Shown piece after piece: positions 57,331 to 64,000 of a stretch of DNA of 64,000 nucleotides (position 1 is its first letter; each line of letters begins with the position of its first letter). The notes beneath the pieces are model-generated. The model did not search any database. It saw only the letters and a list, made by a program, of their open reading frames with translations, and was not told the origin of the DNA. The stretch spans positions 62,001 through 126,000 of the forward strand of contig JAWPHD010001830.1 in the NCBI GenBank assembly GCA_037043455.1, written 5' to 3'. The stretch is from Cyrtodaria siliqua. Taxonomy: Eukaryota > Mollusca > Bivalvia > Adapedonta > Hiatellidae. Both the position numbers and the translations under genes were made by a program.

Positions 57331-57419
57331 AACTTCTCAAGTGAAATAGGTCTGCGAAAATATGCAAAACAATATGCCTTATACATTTTTTCTTTCTTTT
57401 TTTTCTTTCTTTTTTATAA

Positions 57420-60368
57420 AGTGGGTGGGGAGGATCATGTCATATAAATCAACATATGGTGATAGCATGGGTGGGTGAGGGAGAACCATGTCATATCAAT
57501 CAACATATCGTGATAGCATAGGTGGGTGGGGGAGGTCCATGGCATATCAATCAACATATGGTGATTGCATGGGTGGGTGGGGAGGTCCATGGCATATTAA
57601 TCAACATATGGTGATAGCATGGGTGGATTGGGGGAGACCCATGGCATATCAATCAACATATGGTGATAGCACGGGTGGATTGGGGAGACCCATGGCATAT
57701 CAATCAACATATGGTGATAGCATGGGTGGTGGGGGAGGACCATGTCATATCAATCAACATATGGTGATAGCATGGGTGGGTGGGGGAGAACCATGGCATA
57801 TCAATCAACATATGGTGATAGCATGGGTGGGTGGTGGAGACCCATGGTATATCAATCAACATATGATGATAGCATGGGTGGCTGGGGGAGGGAGACCCAT
57901 GGCATATCAATCAACATATGGTGATAGCATGGGTGGGTGGGGGAGAACCATGGCATATCAATCAACATATGGTGATAGCATGGGTGTGTTGGGGAGGACC
58001 ATGGCATATCAATCAACATATGGTGATAGCATGGGTGGGTGGGGGAGGACCATGGCATATCAATCAACAAATGGTGATAGCATGGGTGGGTGGGGAAGAA
58101 TTATGCCATATCAATCAACATATGGTGATAGCATGGCATTGTTCACCATTGCATTTCAATCAACGTATGGTGATAGCATGGGTGGGTGGGGGAGGATCAT
58201 GGCATATCAATCAACATATGGTGATAACATGGGTGGGTGGGGGAGACCCATGCCATATCGATCAGCATACGGTGATAGAATAGGTGGGTGGGGGAGGACC
58301 ATGGTATATCAATCAACATATGGTGATAGCATGGCATTGTCCACCATGGCATATCAATCAACATATGGTGATAGCATTTGTGGTTGGGGAGGACCATGGC
58401 ATATCAATCAACATATGGTGATAGCATGGGTGTATGGGGTAGAACTATGTCATATCAATCAACATATGGTGATAGCATGGCATTGTTTACTATTGCATAT
58501 CAATCAACGTATGTTGATAGCATGGTGGGTGGGGGGTGGACCATGGCATATCAATCAACATATGGTGATAGCATGGGTGGGTGGGGGAGACCCATGGCAT
58601 ATCGATCAGCATACGGTGATAAAATGGGTGGGTGGGAGAGAATCATGGTATATCAATCAAAATATGGTGATAGCATGGCATTGTCCACCATGGCATATCA
58701 ATCAACATATGGTGATAGCATGGCATTGTCCACCATGGCATATCAATCAACATATGGTGATAGCATTTGTGGTTGGGGAGGACCATGGCATATTAATCAA
58801 CATATGGTGATAGCATGGGTGTATGGGGTAGAACTATGTCATACCAATCAACATATGGTGATAGCATGGCATTGTTTACTATTGCATATCAATCAACGTA
58901 TGTTGATAGCATGGGTGGGTGGGGGTGGACCATGGCATATCAATCAACATATGGTGATAGCATGGGTGGGTGGGGGAGACCCATGGCATATCGATCAGCA
59001 TACGGTGATAGAAATGGGTGGGTGGGAGAGAATCGTGGTATATCAATCAAAATATGGAGATAGCATGGCATTGTTCACCATGGAATATCAAACAACATAT
59101 GGTGATAACATGGGTGGGTGGGGAGGACAATGGCCTATCAATCAACATATGGTGATAGCATGGGTGGGTGGGAGAGAACCATGGCATATTAATCAACATA
59201 TGGTGATAGCATGGGTGGGTGGGGGAGAACTATGTCATATCAATCAACATATGGTGATTGCATGGCATGGTTCACCATGGCATATCAATCAACATATGGT
59301 GATAGCATGGGTGGGTGGGGGAGGACCATGGCATATCAATCAACATATGGTGATAGCATGGGTGGGTAGGGGAGAACCATGGCATATTAATCAACATATG
59401 GTGATAGCATGGGTGGGTGGAGGAGAACCATGGCATATTAATCAACATATAGTGAAAGCATGGCATTGTTCACCATTGCACATCAAGCAACGTATGGTGA
59501 TAGCATGGGTGAGTGGGGGAGGACCATTGCATATCATTAACATATGGTGATAGCATGGTTGGGTGGGGGAGACCCATGGCATATCGATCAGCATATGGTG
59601 ATAGCATGGGTGGGTGGGGAGGACCATGGCATATCAATCAACATATGGTTATAGCATGGATGGGTGGTGGAGGACCATGGCATATTAATCTACATATGGT
59701 GATAGCATGGGTGGGTGGTGGAGAACCATGTCAAATCAATCGACATATGGTGATAGCATGGTTGGGTGGGGGAGAACCATGGCATATTAATCAACATATG
59801 GTGATAGCATGGGTGGTGGTGGAGACCCATGGCATATCAATCAACGTATGGTGATAGCCTTGGTTGTTGGGGGAGAACCATGGCATATTAATCAACATAT
59901 GGTGATAGCATGGGTGGGTGGGGAAGACCATGGCATATCAATCAACATATGGTGATAGCTAGGGTTGGTGGGGTAGGACCATGGCATATCAATCAAACGT
60001 ATGGTAATAGCATGGGTGGGTGGGGGAGAACCATGGCATATTAATCAATATATGGTGATAGCATGGGTGGTGGGAAGACCCATGGCATATCAATCAACAT
60101 ATTGTTATAGCATGGGTGGGTGGGGGAGACCCGTGGCATATCAATCAACATATGGTGATGACATGGGTGGTGGTGGGAGACCCATGGCATATCAATCAAC
60201 ATATGGTGATAGCTTGGGTGTGGGTGGGGGAGGACCATGGCATATCAATCAACGTATGGTGATAGCATGGGTGGGTGGGGGAGGACCATGGCATATTAAT
60301 CAATATATGGTTATAGCATGGGTTGTGGGGAGGACCATGGCATATAAATCAACATATGTGATAGCATG
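57420..60368. repeat. 51-bp minisatellite, about 55-60 copies
   Basis: Unit: ATGGCATATCAATCAACATA, TGGTGATAGCATGGGTGGGT, GGGGGAGRACC. Since 51 is divisible by three and the unit lacks stops in some frames, long frames appear (57488-58810, 440 codons; 58378-59550, 390 codons), all reading MAYQSTYGDSMGGWGRT-like units. Shortened units (GCATGGCATTGTTCACCATG) occur at irregular places. A block near 58377-58765 recurs at 58766-59150, an offset of 389 bp. Confidence 0.97.
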
Positions 60369-60956
60369 AATTGTTCATGTCCAAAAGTTGAAATAACCAT
60401 ACATGTTGAATGCAATCGAGCGTACAATGTTTAACTTCACCCTGGTGCGTGCAACTTCGTTACCTTATTTTGGGTTAATTATACATCTTTCATCAATAAT
60501 TAATTTTGGGAAAGTGAATGATATACTGAATCCCGAACCCAAGTTGCTTTAATAAATAACTTTCGCGCCTGTTTAAATGCACTGAACAAAGAATAACATT
60601 GACATTTCGATGATGTAGATGTGGCACATTTTCCCATGCACACGTTACACGTGCAGCAGCAACGCACTATGTATTAGTAAATTAAATTAAAATGTTGCAG
60701 TAAGTTGAATATAATATACATATTATTTGGTGTTTTTGGCTTGGCAATTAAAACATTATTCATTAATAAATAACATGACTGACAAATGGTACAAGCAACA
60801 GCCACATGTTTTCGTGGGTTGCAATGTCACGGATTCTGTAAGGTAAGAGAGACCAGAGAGGTCATGTTGTAAATACGCTTATTAAATCTGTTATTAAAAC
60901 GAAAGAATCGTGATTCTTTGAAGTGCACAAAGCTAAGTAATAGTAAAAGAAGCCAC
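60369..60956. other. Unique AT-rich sequence between two arrays
   Basis: No gene recognised. Confidence 0.4.
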
Positions 60957-61665
60957 TACGCTACATGCGTTATTAAAGATGGGTACTCGTCCAATGACCA
61001 CTACTAGGCTACATGCGTTATTAAAGATGGGTACTCGTCCAATGGCCAATACTACGCTACATGCGTTATTAAAGATGAGTACTCGTCTAATGGCCAATAC
61101 TACGCTACATGCGTTATTAAAGATGGGTACTCGTCCAATGGCCAATACTACGCTACATGCGTTATTAAAGATGGGTACTTGTCCAATGGCCACTACTACG
61201 CTACATGCGTTATTAAAGATGGGTACTTGTCCAATGGCCACTACTACGCTACATGCGTTATTAAAGATGGGTACTCGTCCAATGGCCAATACTACGCTAC
61301 ATGCGTTTTAAAAGATGGGTACTTGTCCAATGGCCACTACTACGCTACATGCGTTATTAAAGATGGGTACTTGTCCAATGGCCACTACTACGCTACATGC
61401 GTTATTAAAGATGGGTACTTGTCCAATGGCCACTACTACGCTACATGCGTTATTAAAGATGGGTACTTGTCCAATGGCCACTACTACGCTACATGCGTTA
61501 TTAAAGATGGGTACTCGTCCAATGGCCAATACTACGCTACATGCGTTATTAAAGATGGGTACTTGTCCAATGGCCACTACTACGCTACATGCGTTATTAA
61601 AGATGGGTACTTGTCCAATGGCCACTACTACGCTACATGCGTTATTAAAGATGGGTACTCGTCCA
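60957..61665. repeat. 48-bp minisatellite, 15 copies in two linked variants
   Basis: Unit: ATGCGTTATTAAAGATGGGT, ACTYGTCCAATGGCCAMTAC, TACGCTAC. Because 48 is divisible by three, open frames run through on both strands (60933-61691 minus; 60979-61785 plus). Two sites 14 bp apart are linked: ACTCG goes with CCAAT and ACTTG with CCACT. Confidence 0.97.
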
Positions 61666-61738
61666 TTGGAATTCAGTATTGTGCAAAACATTGAAATAAC
61701 CTCTTATTATTGTTTAAGCAAAGCTCGTCAATTTTCAG

Positions 61739-61872
61739 ATATCTTGGTTGCTGTTGCTCGCGTTGTTTGGGACGGCCTTTGTTGACGCAGAAGGAACAAC
61801 AATTCATAATACAACAGCCGAGAATGAAGCGTCCTGTAAAGTTACTCTTGGTGAACATTCTGGCGTATCAAA
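61739..61872 (+). CDS. Candidate internal exon coding a secretory-type peptide
   Basis: Preceded by CAATTTTCAG (61729-61738), a plausible 3' splice site, and followed by a strong donor GTAAGT (61873-61878). In the open frame the exon reads ISWLLLLALFGTAFVDAEGT, then a polar segment with TTIHNTTAENEASC and KVTLGEHSGVS. A Leu-rich core followed by a small-residue site (FVDA-EG) looks like a signal peptide. There is no ATG in frame before the upstream stop, so the start would be in an earlier exon. An alternative is chance in a repeat-rich region. Confidence 0.3.
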
Positions 61873-61936
61873 GTAAGTTGAACAGACAGGTGTTAGCAGA
61901 TGGAATGCTTTTACCTTCTAAGCCTTTGTATCGTAT

Positions 61937-62047
61937 TTGAACGTCATTTATCGGCTCATTTTAGGCTATGTATGACGGTCGGCTTGTTTATTGGTGGAGG
62001 CAGACCACTCACTTATTCCTGGGTAGGACCAGCACTGTATACCTCTT
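61937..62047 (-). mobile_element. SINE copy, 3' part, minus strand
   Basis: TTTTAGGCTATGTATGACGG, TGGTGGAGGCAGACCACTCA, TTCCTGGGTAGGACC and CTGTATACCTC match the SINE body at 11823-12051 and 31115-31262. It lacks the tRNA-like head and the A-rich tail is short. Confidence 0.78.
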
Positions 62048-62944
62048 TTCTATTACAAAGAACAAGATCTTTACCAAACGCATGTTTAGAATGTTATATT
62101 AAAGGGGTTATTGAACTATTTTCAAACACGATTTATTTAAAAGGGATCTGAAATACTTGAAAAAAAGCTGAAATAATTATCAACATGTCATGAAAAATAA
62201 AGGAAATGTGACCTATTGAAAATTTGCAAAGAACATAAATGGAGACGGCCATCTTTGAACGATGATGTCATCGCGACTTTTTACCATATATGGCATATTG
62301 ACAAAATACATTTTAAAGCAAAAACAAAATCACTGCAAATTGATTGAAAATAAGTATACCATGCCCGCAGCCAGCCCTGGAATTTAACCGAGGCAAATCC
62401 CTTTCTATGGAGTTCCGGTGTCCTGCTCTCTCCACCCCAACCACACTTCGATCTTTTATTGACTTCTTCGTGCGATTTCCTGCGTGTTCATGCATGTCCC
62501 TGACATGATTGCAGTTTTAACAAGACAATGTTGTCATTGCATAATTATTTATTGATATATGTAAAGTATGAACTTTCCCAAAATTTTACCGAGGCAACTG
62601 CCTCGGTGTGCCTCAGCGTAGCTACGGGCTTGTATACATGTAAAATGTACCAATCGTATGCGTATTTTTCATTTGCAAATTTTCTTTGCTTTAAAAGACA
62701 TTTTGTCATTTTGCAATATATGGTAAAAAGGCACGATGACGTCATCGTTCCAAGATGGCGCCTCCATTTATGTTTCTTTGCATGTTTTCAGTAGGTCATA
62801 TCTCCTTTATATTTCATGCCATTTCGGTAATTCTTAAAGCTTATTTTTCAAGTTTTTCAGAGCCCTTTAAAAGGGAGGCAGGGAATGAGGTAAGTAGATA
62901 GGTAGGTAGGGCGGGAGGGAGGGGGGATGGGTGGGTTGGTTTGA
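62048..62944. other. Unassigned, with CRE and GCCAT boxes
   Basis: GACGGCCATC with GATGATGTCATCGCG lies at 62247-62277. GATGACGTCATCGTTCCAAG followed by ATGGCGCC lies at 62737-62765. These are inverse to each other and may be ends of one repeat. A B-box-like GGTTAAATTCC (minus, near 62382) is too weak to call a tRNA module. Confidence 0.35.
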
Positions 62945-63011
62945 TTGTGTGTGTGTGTGTGTGTGGTGTGTGTGTGTGTTTGTGTGTGTGCGTGTGTGTG
63001 TGTGTGTGTGA
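62945..63011. repeat. (GT)n microsatellite
   Basis: Interrupted GTGTGTG runs over 66 bp, after a GGGAGGGAGGGG tract (62910-62930). Confidence 0.95.
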
Positions 63012-64000
63012 TAAACAGGTAAAATATACATACATGGTCACGCTAGCAGTACAGTAGGTAAACTTACTATAATAAAAGTGTTATAATTTATTAGTTATCA
63101 GTAGTTTATAATTTACTGGAGTTTGGCGTCTTTGTGTTTATTCTATAGTTAACACCATTTTTCATGATGTACTGCGTGTACTGTTTCGATGAAAACCACG
63201 TATATTTAAATTTTGACTTCAAAGTAATTTTAATTTACGGAAATCTGCTACTTTGAACATTAAATCATGTCATTAAAAGAACCTCGCTCTTGTTAAGTTG
63301 TTCACTGACGTATTAGTTGATAGTTATTGCTTTAAAACTTATTTTGAATGAAAATAAAGAGAAAAATGAAAAAAGTTTTTTTTTGCATGGGATCTCACTC
63401 AGCCGAGATGTCAAATTGAAGTGTCGTACCGTATGAAACAAATTGCTGGCTTTTTTTGAGCATTTTGCTGATGAACTCATATTAAAACGACTTAAACGTA
63501 TATAATTGGGTGCAAACAGTTTTGATCATCTTGATCTTAGCCCTGCTGATTTAAAATCAAATAAAGATCAAGTAAAAAGCAAAGTTCAGAAGTGATAATG
63601 CCATGGTGCGTCGTTTGCCGTCCGTCAGTAATTTTGCTTTGATGGCGAATAAACAATCAAATTAATAAAACTATTTAAATGGATATTTATGACCTTTTAC
63701 AGAAATATAAAGCTCAACAAGTAGTATTCATCTGAAACTTTGACGAAATTGACTGTAATGACATAGTTGGCCGGACGTAAACAAAATTCATTTTGATCTG
63801 ACATGGTCGCCAGCGGATATCTTTGTTTACATAGAAATATATAGGTTAAACACATGAAGAGAAATGTAATGACGATGCTAACTGATGATGGTGACTGCTG
63901 GTGCTGGTGATGCTGAAAAATGATCAGGCCCATGATTGGAGATGGTGATTACAATCGATGATGATAATGGTTCAGAACTGATTTACAGAGTTTTACAGAG
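63012..64000. other. Unassigned sequence to window end
   Basis: No gene recognised. A GATGATGGTGACTGCTGGTG-like triplet-rich stretch occurs at 63872-63970. The minus frame 63697-63933 only reads this stretch in its first part. Confidence 0.35.

Noticed and set aside
57488..59550. 440- and 390-codon open frames as protein-coding genes
   Set aside because: They are translations of a 51-bp minisatellite whose period is a multiple of three.
62345..62470. Possible tRNA-like module on the minus strand
   Set aside because: The B-box lacks the conserved C (GGTTAAATTCC) and no arms pair.
1..64000. CRISPR array
   Set aside because: Direct repeats here are minisatellites without unique spacers, and the DNA is eukaryotic.

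Overview
This is a repeat-dominated, AT-rich window of animal nuclear DNA, most likely from a bivalve or related mollusc. The evidence for a eukaryote is introns-style signals, tRNA-derived SINEs with internal Pol III boxes, two types of LINE, a Penelope-like element, two Ty3/Gypsy elements, several miniature inverted-repeat elements, and long minisatellites. The mollusc assignment is inferred from the combination of element types and was not tested by a search. No intact host gene is visible. Only two weak host-exon candidates (52177-52396 minus, 61739-61872 plus) are listed.

Layout. 1-12.8 kb holds short tandem arrays, a 3' fragment of a Penelope-like element, a TA-flanked MITE, a region rich in TGACGTCA palindromes (8.7-10.8 kb), a hairpin element and a SINE. 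12.86-24.68 kb is a decayed Ty3/Gypsy element (Gypsy A) whose gag is split by a 9.6 kb LINE (13216-22780) bounded by a perfect 15-bp target duplication. That LINE has ORF1, a long minisatellite spacer and ORF2, and it in turn carries two DNA elements inserted at TTAA sites (15270-16090 and 20597-20911). 26.1-29.5 kb holds a decayed zinc-finger reading frame, then a purine tract and a probable LTR.

29.4-34.1 kb has palindrome clusters, two tRNA-like pseudogenes, a large inverted simple repeat, a second SINE copy and a Penelope-like RT with an internal deletion. 34.9-38.3 kb is a decayed CR1/Jockey-type LINE. 39.4-48.02 kb is Gypsy B on the minus strand: LTR, tRNA-Leu type primer site, gag, protease, RT, RNase H, integrase end, and then a second copy of the zinc-finger frame. 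Its RT is split by a LINE related to the one at 36-38 kb, with a 12-bp target duplication. 48-57 kb is low in recognisable content, with SINE fragments, a long-TIR element and an inverted pair of repeats. 57.4-61.7 kb is two large minisatellites (51-bp and 48-bp units) whose periods are multiples of three, which explains the long open frames there.

The most interesting point is that a protein with two zinc fingers of matching spacing lies downstream of gag-pol, on the same strand, in both Gypsy copies. In copy A it is followed by a candidate polypurine tract and LTR. This suggests a Ty3/Gypsy lineage with an extra zinc-finger ORF in the position usually taken by env. A second point is the 821-bp TIR element carrying two divergent tRNA-like modules.
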